Assembly: GCA_015494295.1 (NCBI GenBank) | Contig: WGBO01000018.1 | Coordinates: forward strand, 1-64,000 | Origin: Gammaproteobacteria bacterium | GTDB lineage: Bacteria > Pseudomonadota > Gammaproteobacteria > DSM-19610 | Length of the DNA: 64,000 nucleotides | Direction: 5' to 3' | Shown here: piece after piece, positions 9,638 to 21,208 of the stretch | How positions within the stretch are numbered: position 1 is the first letter of the stretch | Layout of the letters: each line of letters starts with the position of its first letter | Position numbers and translations under genes: made by a program | The notes under the pieces: generated by a model | Told to the model about the DNA's origin: nothing | The model's database searches: none | Seen by the model: the letters and a program-made list of their open reading frames with translations, nothing else

Positions 9638-10996
9638 GTGGCGGGCGCCGGCGCAGCGGGTCTGACCGGGGGGCTCGGCGAGCTCGGTAAACTGAAGGAG
9701 TTGCGCCAGCGCATCTTTTTCGTGCTGGGCGCCATTCTGGTGTTCCGTATCGGGTCCTTCATCCCGCTGCCGGGTATCGACCCGGTGGTGCTGGAGATCC
9801 TGGCGGAACAACAGAAGGGCACCATTCTGGACATGTTCAACATGTTCTCGGGTGGCGCGCTGAAACGATTGTCGCTGTTTGCACTGGGCATCATGCCGTA
9901 CATCTCGGCATCGATCATCATGCAGTTGCTGTCGTACACGGTGCCGACGCTGGAGCAGCTCAAGAAGGAAGGCGAGTCCGGGCGCCGCAAGATTACCCAG
10001 TACACGCGCTACGGCACGGTCGTGCTGGCGACCTTCCAGGCCATCGGTATCTCGACGGCGCTGCAGGGTCAGATGGTGGGCGGTCAGCCGCTGGTGATCC
10101 TGCAGGGGCTGCCGTTCGTGATTTCGTCGGTGGCCTGCCTGGTGACGGGCACCATGTTCCTGATGTGGCTGGGTGAACAGGTTACCGAACGGGGTATCGG
10201 CAACGGTATCTCGATTATCATTTTCTCGGGTATCGTGGCCGGTCTGCCGGCGGCGATCGGCGGCTCCCTGGAGCTGGTGCGCACGGGTGAGATGAATACC
10301 CTGAGCCTGCTGTTCCTGTTTGCGCTTGCGATCGCGGTCACCGCCTTCGTGGTGTTCGTGGAGCGCGGCCAGCGGCGCATCACCGTGAACTACGCCAAGC
10401 GCCAGCAGGGCCGCAAGATGTACGCGGCGCAGAGCACGCACCTGCCCCTGAAACTGAACATGGCGGGCGTGATTCCGCCGATTTTTGCGTCGAGCATCAT
10501 TCTGTTCCCGGCCACGGCCGGCCAGTGGTTCGGCAGCAACGAAGGATTTGGCTGGTTGAAGGATATTTCCCAGGCGCTTTCGCCCGGGCAGCCCTTGTAT
10601 ATTCTGTTCTATGCAATGGCGATCATATTCTTCTGCTTCTTCTACACGGCTATCGTCTTCAATTCCAAGGAGACGGCGGACAACCTGAAGAAGTCGGGGG
10701 CCTTCATCCCCGGTATCCGGCCCGGTGAGCAGACGGCCAGGTACATCGACGGTGTCATGACCCGCCTGACGCTGGCGGGCGCGATATACATCACCGCGGT
10801 CTGCCTGTTGCCGGAGTTCCTGATTTTGTACTGGAACGTGCCTTTCTACTTCGGTGGCACGTCCCTGCTGATTATCGTGGTCGTGGTCATGGATTTCATG
10901 GCCCAGGTTCAGTCTCACATGATGTCGCATCAATATGAGAGTCTGATGAAAAAAGCTAACCTCAAGGGCCAGGGTCGATCCGGGCTGCTGCGTTAG
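9638..10996 (+). CDS. secY: Protein translocase subunit SecY
   Basis: SecY is the channel-forming subunit of the SecYEG translocon in the inner membrane, driven by SecA (encoded at 43.4 kb) for post-translational export. The 452-residue product (E. coli 443) has ten hydrophobic segments. Signature motifs include [35 protein letters not shown] TM2 sequence and GIRPGEQTA in the large cytoplasmic loop. Translation starts with GTG at 9638, with a GAGG site inside the end of rplO. It lies in the spc operon. Confidence 0.99.
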   Translation: MAGAGAAGLTGGLGELGKLKELRQRIFFVLGAILVFRIGSFIPLPGIDPVVLEILAEQQKGTILDMFNMFSGGALKRLSLFALGIMPYISASIIMQLLSYTVPTLEQLKKEGESGRRKITQYTRYGTVVLATFQAIGISTALQGQMVGGQPLVILQGLPFVISSVACLVTGTMFLMWLGEQVTERGIGNGISIIIFSGIVAGLPAAIGGSLELVRTGEMNTLSLLFLFALAIAVTAFVVFVERGQRRITVNYAKRQQGRKMYAAQSTHLPLKLNMAGVIPPIFASSIILFPATAGQWFGSNEGFGWLKDISQALSPGQPLYILFYAMAIIFFCFFYTAIVFNSKETADNLKKSGAFIPGIRPGEQTARYIDGVMTRLTLAGAIYITAVCLLPEFLILYWNVPFYFGGTSLLIIVVVVMDFMAQVQSHMMSHQYESLMKKANLKGQGRSGLLR

Positions 10997-11019
10997 CATC
11001 AATTGATACAGGTGTAACG

Positions 11020-11133
11020 ATGAAAGTTCGCGCTTCCGTAAAACGCATTTGTCGCAACTGCAAGATCGTCCGTCGCAAGGGCGTGGTCCGGGTTATCTGC
11101 AAGGATGGCCGCCACAAGCAGCGCCAGGGTTGA
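11020..11133 (+). CDS. rpmJ: 50S ribosomal protein L36 (zinc-binding form)
   Basis: This 37-residue L36 is encoded between secY and rpsM. It reads [20 protein letters not shown] then [17 protein letters not shown]. The zinc ligands Cys11, Cys14, Cys27 and His32 are all present. AGGTG upstream may serve as the ribosome-binding site. It is the last gene of the spc operon; the alpha-operon promoter candidate follows. Confidence 0.97.
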   Translation: MKVRASVKRICRNCKIVRRKGVVRVICKDGRHKQRQG

Positions 11134-11170
11134 GGCAAGGCGTCAAACGTCATAATTGTTTGGTTTTAGA

Positions 11171-11199
11171 TTGAAAACAGGGGTCAAATCCGGTATTCT
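11171..11199 (+). promoter_or_regulatory. Candidate sigma70 promoter of the alpha operon
   Basis: TTGAAA at 11171-11176 (5/6 match to -35) and TATTCT at 11194-11199 (4/6 to -10) are separated by 17 bp in the 117-bp rpmJ-rpsM gap. Transcription would start near 11206 and give a leader of about 45 nt before rpsM. The gap is far longer than the neighbouring ribosomal gene gaps, which supports a promoter here. S4-dependent control of the leader, known in E. coli, cannot be judged by eye. Confidence 0.6.
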
Positions 11200-11250
11200 T
11201 GCGCGTTTCGCGACTCGCAACCGCTTTGTCCCGTTGAGGAGAACAGATTC

Positions 11251-11607
11251 ATGGCTCGTATAGCCGGGATTAACGTACCGCCGCAGAAACACGCTGTTAT
11301 TGCGCTGACGGCCATCTATGGCATCGGCCGCACCACGGCGAAGAAGATTTGTGAAGCCACCGGCGTCAGCCCGGACACCAAGATCAAGGATCTGTCCGAG
11401 CCCGAGATCGAGAGCATTCGCGGCGAAGTCGCAAAGTACACGGTGGAAGGCGATCTGCGTCGTACCGTGGCAATGAACATCAAGCGTCTGATGGATCTGG
11501 GCTGCTACCGTGGCATGCGTCATCGCCGCGGCCTGCCGATGCGCGGCCAGCGTACGCGCACCAACGCGCGCACCCGCAAGGGCCCGCGTCGCCCGATTCG
11601 TCGATAA
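11251..11607 (+). CDS. rpsM: 30S ribosomal protein S13
   Basis: S13 is a head protein forming inter-subunit bridges and touching P-site tRNA. The product has 118 residues (E. coli 118). It begins [19 protein letters not shown] and ends with the basic [25 protein letters not shown] tail. A GAGGAG ribosome-binding site precedes the ATG. First gene of the alpha operon. Confidence 0.99.
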   Translation: MARIAGINVPPQKHAVIALTAIYGIGRTTAKKICEATGVSPDTKIKDLSEPEIESIRGEVAKYTVEGDLRRTVAMNIKRLMDLGCYRGMRHRRGLPMRGQRTRTNARTRKGPRRPIRR

Positions 11608-11632
11608 AGTTTTCGTAACAGGTATTCAGAAC

Positions 11633-12022
11633 ATGGCAAAAGCACCGACTCGCACGCGGAAAAAGGTCAAGAAGAATGTGGTGGATGGCATCGCCCACAT
11701 TCATGCGTCGTTCAACAACACGATCGTGACCATCACCGATCGCCAGGGCAATGCGCTCGCCTGGGCGACTGCCGGCGGCTCCGGCTTCCGTGGCTCCCGC
11801 AAGAGCACCCCGTTCGCCGCCCAGGTGGCTGCCGACCGGGTGGGCGAAATGGTCAAGGAATTCGGCGTCAAGAACCTCGAGGTCGAGGTCAAGGGCCCGG
11901 GTCCGGGCCGCGAGTCCGCGGTGCGCGCCCTGAACAATGCCGGTTTCAAGATCACCAACATCACCGATGTGACCCCGATTCCGCACAACGGTTGTCGTCC
12001 GCCCAAGAAGCGACGCGTGTAA
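11633..12022 (+). CDS. rpsK: 30S ribosomal protein S11
   Basis: S11 forms the platform near the E site. The ATG at 11633 gives 129 residues, the E. coli length, starting [15 protein letters not shown]. The frame is open further upstream, but an earlier start would overlap rpsM by nearly 100 bases. Core motifs [14 protein letters not shown] and [15 protein letters not shown] are present. Confidence 0.99.
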   Translation: MAKAPTRTRKKVKKNVVDGIAHIHASFNNTIVTITDRQGNALAWATAGGSGFRGSRKSTPFAAQVAADRVGEMVKEFGVKNLEVEVKGPGPGRESAVRALNNAGFKITNITDVTPIPHNGCRPPKKRRV

Positions 12023-12037
12023 GGCGGAGGAGAGCAA

Positions 12038-12664
12038 ATGGCCAAGTACACAGGACCCAAATGTCGCCAGTGCCGTCGTGAAGGCACCAAGCTGTTTCTG
12101 AAAGGCGAGAAATGTTACACCGCGAAGTGCGCCGTCGAGAACCGTCCGTTCCCGCCGGGGCAGCACGGTCAGCGCCGCACGCGCCTGTCCGACTACGCCA
12201 CCCAGTTGCGTGAGAAGCAGAAAATGCGCCGCATCTACGGTGTGCTGGAACGCCAGTTCCGCAACTATTACAAGGCCGCAGCCGGCAAGAAGGGTTCCAC
12301 GGGTGAAAACCTGTTGCAGCTCCTGGAAGGCCGCCTGGACAACGTGGTCTACCGCATGGGCTTCGCCGCCTCACGCACCGAGGCGCGCCAGCTGGTTCGC
12401 CACAACGGCATTACCGTGAACGGCCAGCGTGTCACCATTCCGTCTTACCAGGTCAAGCCGAACGACAATATCGCGGTGGCCGAGAAGACACGCAAGCAGC
12501 TGCGCGTGCAGTCTGCGCTTGAAGTCGCTGAACAGCGCGGGTTTGTTGACTGGATCGACGTGGATGCGAAAAAGATGGAAGGCGTGTTCAAGGCCCTTCC
12601 GGAACGTTCGGATCTGCCGGCCGAAATTAACGAACATCTTGTTGTCGAGTTGTACTCCAAGTAA
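12038..12664 (+). CDS. rpsD: 30S ribosomal protein S4, zinc-finger form
   Basis: S4 is a primary 16S rRNA-binding protein; in E. coli it also represses the alpha operon and has antitermination activity. The product has 208 residues (E. coli 206). Unlike E. coli S4, the N-terminus carries Cys9, Cys12, Cys26 and Cys31 in the spacing of the zinc-binding Thermus S4 (a C+ form). The S4 RNA-binding domain ([17 protein letters not shown], here [16 protein letters not shown], then [14 protein letters not shown]) follows. A GGAGGAG site precedes the ATG. Confidence 0.99.
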   Translation: MAKYTGPKCRQCRREGTKLFLKGEKCYTAKCAVENRPFPPGQHGQRRTRLSDYATQLREKQKMRRIYGVLERQFRNYYKAAAGKKGSTGENLLQLLEGRLDNVVYRMGFAASRTEARQLVRHNGITVNGQRVTIPSYQVKPNDNIAVAEKTRKQLRVQSALEVAEQRGFVDWIDVDAKKMEGVFKALPERSDLPAEINEHLVVELYSK

Positions 12665-12688
12665 AGCAACAGCTTAAGAGGGCTATTC

Positions 12689-13699
12689 ATGCAGGGCAAG
12701 GTTACCGAGTTCCTGAAGCCACGTATCGTTGACGTGCAATCCATTAACGACCGCACTGCGCGCGTGGTACTGGAGCCGCTCGAGCGCGGTTTCGGTCATA
12801 CGCTGGGCAATGCGCTGCGGCGTATTCTCCTGTCTTCGATGCCGGGTTGCGCCATCACCAGCGTCGAAATCGACGGCGTACTGCACGAGTATTCCTCCAT
12901 TGAGGGCGTGCAGGAAGACGTGATGGAAATCATGCTCAACCTGAAGGGCGTCGCGTTGCAGATGCACAACCGCGACAAGGCGACCCTGAAGCTGAGCAAG
13001 AAGGGTCCGGGCGCCGTCACCGCCGGTGACATCACCCTGGATCACGACATCGAGGTGGTCAACCCCGATTATGTCATCGCCAACCTGACCAAGGAAGGCG
13101 AGCTGAACATGACCCTGCACGTCGAGATGGGTCGCGGTTACGTGCCGGCCAAGGCCCGCGCCGAGCAGGAAGACGAAGCGTCCTCCGCGGTTGGCGCCCT
13201 GCGCCTGGACGCCAGCTTCACGCCGGTCTACCGCGTGGCCTACACGGTCGAATCCGCCCGTGTCGAGCAGCGCACAGACCTGGACAAGCTGATTATCGAT
13301 ATCGAGACCAACGGCACCATCGACGCCGAGGAATCCATTCGCCGCGCCGCGACCATTCTTCAGGATCAACTGTCGGTGTTCGTCGACCTGCAGGGCAAGG
13401 AAGAGGCCGCGCCGGAAGCACCGGAAGCGGATGTTGACCCGATCCTGCTGCGCCCGGTCGACGACCTCGAACTGACCGTGCGTTCGGCCAACTGCCTGAA
13501 GGCCGAAAGCATCTACTTCATCGGTGACCTGATCCAGCGCACCGAGGTCGAGCTGTTGAAGACCCCGAACCTGGGCAAGAAGTCGCTGACCGAAATCAAG
13601 GATGTGCTCGCCTCGCGAGGTCTGTCACTGGGCATGCGCCTGGAAAACTGGCCGCCGGCGGGACTGAAGGAAAGCGAAAAGTCCGCTTCCTCCCTGTAA
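12689..13699 (+). CDS. rpoA: DNA-directed RNA polymerase subunit alpha
   Basis: The alpha subunit nucleates RNA polymerase assembly through its N-terminal domain and contacts UP elements and activators through its C-terminal domain. The product is 336 residues (E. coli 329). The N-domain carries [26 protein letters not shown]. The C-terminal domain has the [21 protein letters not shown] and [22 protein letters not shown] signatures. The interdomain linker is rich in Glu, Pro and Ala. Normal position in the alpha operon. Confidence 0.99.
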   Translation: MQGKVTEFLKPRIVDVQSINDRTARVVLEPLERGFGHTLGNALRRILLSSMPGCAITSVEIDGVLHEYSSIEGVQEDVMEIMLNLKGVALQMHNRDKATLKLSKKGPGAVTAGDITLDHDIEVVNPDYVIANLTKEGELNMTLHVEMGRGYVPAKARAEQEDEASSAVGALRLDASFTPVYRVAYTVESARVEQRTDLDKLIIDIETNGTIDAEESIRRAATILQDQLSVFVDLQGKEEAAPEAPEADVDPILLRPVDDLELTVRSANCLKAESIYFIGDLIQRTEVELLKTPNLGKKSLTEIKDVLASRGLSLGMRLENWPPAGLKESEKSASSL

Positions 13700-13724
13700 G
13701 AACTCATAGAGTAGGTATAGAACC

Positions 13725-14120
13725 ATGCGTCACCGTCAAAGTGGACGAAAACTGAATCGTAACAGCAGTCATCGCAAGGCGATGTTCAGCAACATGGCCG
13801 CGTCGCTGATGCGCCACGAGGTCATCAAGACCACCTTGCCGAAAGCCAAGGAGCTGCGCCGCGTTGCCGAGCCGCTGATTACCATGGCCAAGACCGACAG
13901 CGTGCACAAGCGTCGCCTGGCCTTTGCCCGCCTGCGCGATCGTGAAGTCGTCACCAAGCTGTTTGACGAACTGGGTCCGCGTTACAAGGATCGTCCCGGC
14001 GGTTACCTGCGCATCCTGAAGATGGGGTTCCGCACCGGCGACAAGGCGCCCATGGCGCTGGTCGAACTGGTCGATCGCCCGGAACCCGAGACCGAATCCT
14101 TCGAGGCCGTTGCCGAGTAG
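13725..14120 (+). CDS. rplQ: 50S ribosomal protein L17
   Basis: L17 lies near the tunnel exit. The product is 131 residues (E. coli 127), starting [20 protein letters not shown], a strongly conserved N-terminus. The C-terminal extension is acidic. It is the last gene of the alpha operon and is followed by a strong intrinsic terminator. Confidence 0.99.
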   Translation: MRHRQSGRKLNRNSSHRKAMFSNMAASLMRHEVIKTTLPKAKELRRVAEPLITMAKTDSVHKRRLAFARLRDREVVTKLFDELGPRYKDRPGGYLRILKMGFRTGDKAPMALVELVDRPEPETESFEAVAE

Positions 14121-14140
14121 TTTCCGCCGGTCCACGAGGC

Positions 14141-14169
14141 AAAAAAGCCGGGCCCAGCCCGGCTTTTTT
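14141..14169 (+). terminator. Intrinsic terminator after the alpha operon
   Basis: A perfect GCCGGGC/GCCCGGC stem (14147-14153 with 14157-14163) and a 3-nt loop are flanked by A6 upstream and T6 downstream. The A- and T-runs extend the pairing and could allow function on both strands. It closes the run of ribosomal protein genes. Confidence 0.93.
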
Positions 14170-14216
14170 GCGCCCTGCAAAAATAGACATCAAAATGGGG
14201 ACGGAGAAAATTGTGG

Positions 14217-14232
14217 TTGAATAGTTGAATAG
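14217..14232 (+). repeat. Tandem 8-bp direct repeat
   Basis: TTGAATAG occurs twice in direct succession in the 130-bp gap between the rplQ terminator and the next gene, just before an AGGAGGA-type ribosome-binding site (14239-14246). Function unknown; it may be only a local slippage product. Confidence 0.5.
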
Positions 14233-14253
14233 GGGGTAAGGAGGAGACGGGTG

Positions 14254-15003
14254 ATGGGCCTGGTGGCGGTTTTCTGTGATTTCGGGGTGGCGGGGCCCTA
14301 TACCGGGCAAATGCACGCGGCGTTGCAGGTCGAAACGCCGGGGGTGGTGGTCGTGGATGTGTTTCCGGATCTGCCGCCATTCAACGTGCGGGCGGCCTCC
14401 TGCCTGTTGCCAGCCTACAGCCGTTTTTTGCCCGCTGACGCGGTATGCCTGTGTGTGGTCGATCCGGGCGTGGGGACGGAGCGCCGGGCGCTTGCGGTGC
14501 GCGCCGGGGAACGCTGGTACGTGGGGCCGGACAACGGTTTGTTTCAAGGCGTGATCGCGGACGCGGATTCGTGCGAGGCGTACGAGATCGAGTGGAGGCC
14601 TCGGCGTTTGTCAGACAGCTTTCATGGCCGCGACCTGTTCGCGCCGGTGGCGGCGCGGCTGGCCCGGGGCGACACGGTCGGGCTGCGCCGGATCGAGCCC
14701 GCGAAACTGTATCAGCCGGACTGGCCGCGCGAACTGTTCGAGGTGGTGTATGTCGATCCTTACGGTAACGCGGTGACGGGCATCGCCGCCGAGTCGCTGG
14801 CGGACGACGCCGTGCTGGAGGCCGGCGGGCGCGCCTGCCGTTATCACCGAACCTTTGCGGAAGCGGGGACCGGCGAGTTGTTCTGGTACCGTAACGCCAA
14901 CGGGCTGGTCGAGCTGGCCCTCAATCAGGGCAGCGCCGCGGATGAGGCCGGCCTGCGCATCCGCAGCCGCGTGCAGGCGGCCAGCGAGAGGAGTGTTTCG
15001 TGA
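14254..15003 (+). CDS. SAM hydroxide adenosyltransferase-like protein (DUF62 family)
   Basis: This protein of about 249 residues belongs to the DUF62 family, related to SAM-dependent chlorinase and fluorinase. Characterised archaeal and bacterial members hydrolyse S-adenosylmethionine to adenosine and methionine. Visible motifs are VVDPGVGTERR (Asp and Arg of the catalytic set), GPDNGLF, SDSFHGRDLFAPVAA (His), DPYGNAVTG and FWYRNANGLVELALNQG in the C-terminal domain. Start: a strong AGGAGGA site precedes both a GTG at 14251 and this ATG. The stop overlaps the next gene by 4 bases (GTGA), so the two are probably co-translated. The physiological role of the family is unsettled. Confidence 0.85.
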   Translation: MGLVAVFCDFGVAGPYTGQMHAALQVETPGVVVVDVFPDLPPFNVRAASCLLPAYSRFLPADAVCLCVVDPGVGTERRALAVRAGERWYVGPDNGLFQGVIADADSCEAYEIEWRPRRLSDSFHGRDLFAPVAARLARGDTVGLRRIEPAKLYQPDWPRELFEVVYVDPYGNAVTGIAAESLADDAVLEAGGRACRYHRTFAEAGTGELFWYRNANGLVELALNQGSAADEAGLRIRSRVQAASERSVS

Positions 15004-15587
15004 ACAGACTCAGGGAAAACGTGGTGTTGCTTGCGCTTACAGCCGTGGTGGTGGTTGGCGGCTACGCCTACATGCGCTATGCCTACAAGGTGGCGGATGC
15101 CTGGCCGTTCACCCAGGAGATCCTGCTGATCATTCTCGGAACGGTGGTGACCATGCTGATTACGGCGCTGTTGTTGAACAAGCAGACAGCGGTGGAGATC
15201 GACAAGGAACAGAGCATCAAGTTCATCGAACTGAAGACCCGCACCTACGAGGAGCTGATCAACGGCATCGAGCAGATCGTGCTGGCCAGGGAAGTGACCG
15301 ACGAGGATCTGATCCGTCTCCAGTTCACCACCCACCGGCTGGCAATCTTCGCCTCGCCGCCGGTGCTGGAGGAGTACCAGGCTTTCCTGCGCGTGTTCAA
15401 CCGTACCGCTGTCGACCGCTCGGTGTCGGCGGCGGAGTCGGGGCAGTTGTCGGAAGCGTTGGCGCGCCTCACGGTAAGAATCCGCGCCGACCTGATCGGC
15501 GAGCTGGACCGCGAGGGGCATTTCTCCGAAAAGATCATCGCCGAACAGATCGTGGAGAACGCCAGCGAATCGACCGGCGTGGTGTAA
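15000..15587 (+). CDS. Unknown two-helix membrane protein
   Basis: The family was not recognised. The 195-residue product starts at a GTG overlapping the stop of the DUF62-like gene, with GAGAGGAG upstream. It has two hydrophobic segments near residues 8-25 and 41-59, which implies a short hairpin anchor. A soluble, charged, mostly helical C-terminal domain of about 130 residues follows (RTYEELINGIEQIV, LEEYQAFLRVFNRT, HFSEKIIAEQIVENA). No catalytic motif is visible. The overlap suggests shared function or expression with the upstream enzyme, perhaps as a membrane partner, but that is inference. It ends 19 bp from a convergent gene, with no terminator between them. Confidence 0.7.
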   Translation: MNRLRENVVLLALTAVVVVGGYAYMRYAYKVADAWPFTQEILLIILGTVVTMLITALLLNKQTAVEIDKEQSIKFIELKTRTYEELINGIEQIVLAREVTDEDLIRLQFTTHRLAIFASPPVLEEYQAFLRVFNRTAVDRSVSAAESGQLSEALARLTVRIRADLIGELDREGHFSEKIIAEQIVENASESTGVV

Positions 15588-15606
15588 GGGGCCGCGCCGC
15601 CGTCGT

Positions 15607-16170
15607 TCAGTCGGCCTCGATCAGCTCGCGAATCAGCGCGCGTACCTCGGGGTGATTGAAGTTGCGCCCACCCACCGCGCGGTAGACCACGCGGCCCTGC
15701 TTGTCGATCAGCACCGTGGTCGGCAGGCCCTTCACCCCGAAGGCATCCGAAACGCTGCTGTCGCGGTCGAAGAGGATGGGGAAGCCTGGGTACACCTCCA
15801 GTTGTCCCATGTAGGAAAACACGTGGTCCGGGGTTTCCCACTGGTTGATGGCCAGTACCACGAACCCCTGTTCGCGCAGATCCTGGTACACCGCTTCCAT
15901 GGAGGGAATCTCTTCCCGGCAGGGCGGGCACCAGGTCGCCCAGAAGTTTACCATCACCACCTTGCCGCGCAGTTTCGACAGCGTGTGGCGCTCGCCGTCC
16001 ATGTCTTCCAGGGTGAAGTCCGGCGCCGGGATGGGGGTCGGCAGCCGTGTCAGGCTGTGGCCGAGAGCGGCGCTGGCCGGCGCGGGCAGCGTCCACGCCA
16101 ACGCCAGCAGCACAACCGCCAGCAGCTCACGCATCGGGTGCACAGCGAACATCCTCGATCGTATCTTCAT
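15607..16170 (-). CDS. TlpA/ResA-like periplasmic thioredoxin
   Basis: A 187-residue exported thiol-disulfide oxidoreductase of the TlpA/ResA/AhpC-TSA group. An N-terminal signal segment (AVVLLALAWTLPAPASA, about residues 18-34) precedes a thioredoxin fold with the active-site WCPPC (Cys81, Cys84) and a cis-proline GLPTTVLID segment. Such proteins reduce cytochrome c or other periplasmic disulfides. The start at 16170 has a GGGAGA site; a later ATG at 16134 would leave a shorter signal peptide. The 5' end overlaps the upstream gene by 44 bases, so the pair is probably one operon. Its exact substrate cannot be told from sequence. Confidence 0.85.
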   Translation of the reverse strand: MKIRSRMFAVHPMRELLAVVLLALAWTLPAPASAALGHSLTRLPTPIPAPDFTLEDMDGERHTLSKLRGKVVMVNFWATWCPPCREEIPSMEAVYQDLREQGFVVLAINQWETPDHVFSYMGQLEVYPGFPILFDRDSSVSDAFGVKGLPTTVLIDKQGRVVYRAVGGRNFNHPEVRALIRELIEAD

Positions 16171-16672
16171 GTGTTTCGTCTCCCTGCGTCCAGGAATAAT
16201 GGAGGTCGAAGCGGCTGCCCGCGGGCAGCGGCACGGTGGTGAAGCCCTGGCCCCAGTCGCCGGGCTGGTAGGTCTGTTCCTCGTGCAACAGTATCCAGCG
16301 GAACGCCAGGCTGCGGTTTTTCCATTCTTCCAGCCACTCGCTCTTGGTCTTGACCCGGTGTGTCCTGCCGTCCGGGGTGACGTAGCGCCAGGTGCGCAGG
16401 TCGTAGTGCAGGGATTGGTCGCCGGTGTTGCGGATGATGGTGCCGAAAGTGCAGTATCGGCGCGTGGCGGCGACGATGTCCTCCGGCAGGCCGCGCGCGG
16501 CGAATACGGCCGCCACGTAGTCCGGCGTCAGCGGCAGCAGCCGCAGGCTGAACCCCGGGTGTTCGACCTGGATGCGCTGGATGCCTGTGTCGGGGTCGAT
16601 CTCGCGCTGCACTTCGCCGGCGTGGGCCAGCAGGGGCCAGAGCAGGCAGGTCGTGATCAGACGATGGCGCAT
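16127..16672 (-). CDS. Unknown exported protein upstream of the TlpA-like gene
   Basis: Family not recognised. The 181-residue protein has a short signal peptide (about residues 4-18, ending LLAHAG) and a predicted beta-rich mature domain. It contains two cysteines (about residues 74 and 177, the second in VRCAPDA) that could form a disulfide. A tract YCTFGTIIRNTGDQSLHYDLR resembles an Ig-like or DUF4426-type extracytoplasmic beta domain, but only loosely. Its overlap with the TlpA-like gene suggests that the thioredoxin acts on it or is expressed with it. It lies 45 bp downstream of uvrA on the same strand. Confidence 0.65.
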   Translation of the reverse strand: MRHRLITTCLLWPLLAHAGEVQREIDPDTGIQRIQVEHPGFSLRLLPLTPDYVAAVFAARGLPEDIVAATRRYCTFGTIIRNTGDQSLHYDLRTWRYVTPDGRTHRVKTKSEWLEEWKNRSLAFRWILLHEEQTYQPGDWGQGFTTVPLPAGSRFDLHYSWTQGDETHEDTIEDVRCAPDA

Positions 16673-16717
16673 GTTTCACCTCTCGGGCCAGTGGCTGTTT
16701 TCGCGTATGCCGGAACT

Positions 16718-19567
<2,850 letters not shown>

Positions 19568-19592
19568 GGTATTTCCGGCAAATTGGGCAACC

Positions 19593-19625
19593 TGATACTA
19601 TACGGCGTTTCTCGATGGCTGACCA
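19593..19625. promoter_or_regulatory. Overlapping divergent promoter candidates, uvrA / MFS gene
   Basis: On the minus strand, TATAGT (19602-19597, 5/6 to -10) lies 17 bp from TGGTCA (19625-19620, 4/6 to -35) and could drive uvrA. On the plus strand, TGATACTAT (19593-19601) resembles an extended -10 for the transporter gene. The two share bases, so they may compete. Assigned by eye only. Confidence 0.35.
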
Positions 19626-19641
19626 AAAGGAATTCCGTTTC

Positions 19642-21030
19642 GTGAACACTTCGTTGTCCGCCGACCCGAACATGACCCGCGCGGAGGCGCGCACCGCCGC
19701 CGCCATGGCCAGTATCTATGCCCTGCGCATGTTGGGGTTATTCATGATCCTGCCGGTGTTCGCGCTCTACGCCGAGCACCTGGAAGACGCTACACCGGCG
19801 CTCGCAGGGCTCGCTATTGGCATCTACGGCATGACCCAGGCGCTGTTGCAGATTCCTTTCGGGCTGGTTTCGGACCGTATCGGCCGCAAGCCGGTGATCG
19901 TGTTCGGGCTGCTGGTGTTCGCGCTGGGCAGCGCCATGGCGGCCGGCGCCGACAGTATCTGGGGCGTCATCGCCGGGCGCGCCATGCAGGGCGCGGGTGC
20001 CATCGCCGCCGCCGTGATGGCGCTGACCGCCGATCTGGTGCGCGAGGAACACCGGGTCAAGGCCATGGCCATTATCGGCATGAGCATCGGCGCCTCCTTT
20101 GCCGCCGCCATGGTGCTCGGTCCCCTGCTCAACGGCTGGATCGGCGTGCCCGGCATTTTCTGGCTGACCGCTGTGCTGGCGCTGGGTGGTATCGCGGTGA
20201 TCCTGTTCATCGTCCCCAACCCGGTGGTGTCGAGGGTGCACCGCGACGCCGAGCCGGTGCCCTCGCAGTTCGCCGGGGTGTTGCGCAATACCCAGTTGTT
20301 GCGCCTGGACACCGGCATCTTCGCCCTGCACCTGATACTCACCGCCAGTTTCGTGGTGTTGCCGCTGGCCCTGCGCGACATCGCCGGCCTCGACCCGGCC
20401 AGCCACTGGGAGGTTTACCTGGTGGTGCTGATGCTGTCCCTGCCGGTGGCGATCCCCTTCATTATCCAGGCCGAAAAACACCGGCGCATGAAACAGGTGT
20501 TCGTTGGCGCGGTTATGGTGGTGGTGCTGGCCGAGCTGCTGCTGTTCGGGTTTCACGACGACGTGGTGACCATCGGGCTGGGCCTGTTCGTGTTCTACGC
20601 GGCGTTCAACCTGCTGGAGGCGCTGCTGCCCTCGCTGATCGCCAAGATGTCCCCGCCGGACAGCAAGGGCACCTCGATGGGCGTCTATTCCAGCGCCCAG
20701 TTCTTCGGCGCCTTCGTCGGTGGCTCCACCGGCGGCTGGCTGCACGGCCGCTTCGGCCTGTCCTCGGTGTTCCTGTTCTGCGCCGGCGTGGCGGTACTGT
20801 GGCTGGTGCTGGCGCTGGGCATGGAAGCGCCGCGCTACCTGAGCACGCGGCTGCTGCGGGTGGGCGAGCTGGACCCGGTGGCCGCGCAGCAACTGGCGCA
20901 GCGGATGACGGCGGTGCCGGGCGTGGCCGAGGTGGTGGTGATCGCCGAGGACCAGGTGGCCTACCTCAAGGTTGACCCCGACAGCCTGGATGAGCCGGCG
21001 CTGGAAGCCCTGTTGCCGCAGGACGCCTGA
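19642..21030 (+). CDS. YajR-type MFS transporter with C-terminal ferredoxin-like domain
   Basis: A 462-residue major facilitator superfamily transporter with twelve hydrophobic segments. The family motif A between TM2 and TM3 reads GLVSDRIGRKPV. A soluble domain of about 65 residues follows (LRVGELDPVAAQQLAQRMTAVPG...VAYLKVDPDSLD), resembling the HMA/ferredoxin-like YAM domain of E. coli YajR. The substrate is unknown, probably drug or metabolite efflux. The GTG at 19642 is preferred because AAGGA precedes it; an ATG at 19615 would lie almost at the putative transcription start and has no ribosome-binding site. The uvrA-MFS-ssb order is common in gammaproteobacteria. Confidence 0.88.
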   Translation: MNTSLSADPNMTRAEARTAAAMASIYALRMLGLFMILPVFALYAEHLEDATPALAGLAIGIYGMTQALLQIPFGLVSDRIGRKPVIVFGLLVFALGSAMAAGADSIWGVIAGRAMQGAGAIAAAVMALTADLVREEHRVKAMAIIGMSIGASFAAAMVLGPLLNGWIGVPGIFWLTAVLALGGIAVILFIVPNPVVSRVHRDAEPVPSQFAGVLRNTQLLRLDTGIFALHLILTASFVVLPLALRDIAGLDPASHWEVYLVVLMLSLPVAIPFIIQAEKHRRMKQVFVGAVMVVVLAELLLFGFHDDVVTIGLGLFVFYAAFNLLEALLPSLIAKMSPPDSKGTSMGVYSSAQFFGAFVGGSTGGWLHGRFGLSSVFLFCAGVAVLWLVLALGMEAPRYLSTRLLRVGELDPVAAQQLAQRMTAVPGVAEVVVIAEDQVAYLKVDPDSLDEPALEALLPQDA

Positions 21031-21208
21031 CGGCAAATCAAGCGCTTAGGCGGGGCGGCCGGCCGGGACACGGTTTTCGTGGCGGCGTGGCGCCATTGGC
21101 AGATGAAAGTGGCCCGGGGAGTGGTTATGATGCTCCCTGGCTGAAGTACAAGACCCACAAGACAACGAGCGAAAACCCAGGGATGGTGTTTTCCGGAAGG
21201 AGCAGAAC

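Noticed and set aside
19568..19641. LexA (SOS) box for uvrA
   Set aside because: No CTG-N10-CAG-like palindrome was found; the nearest CTG lacks a matching CAG.
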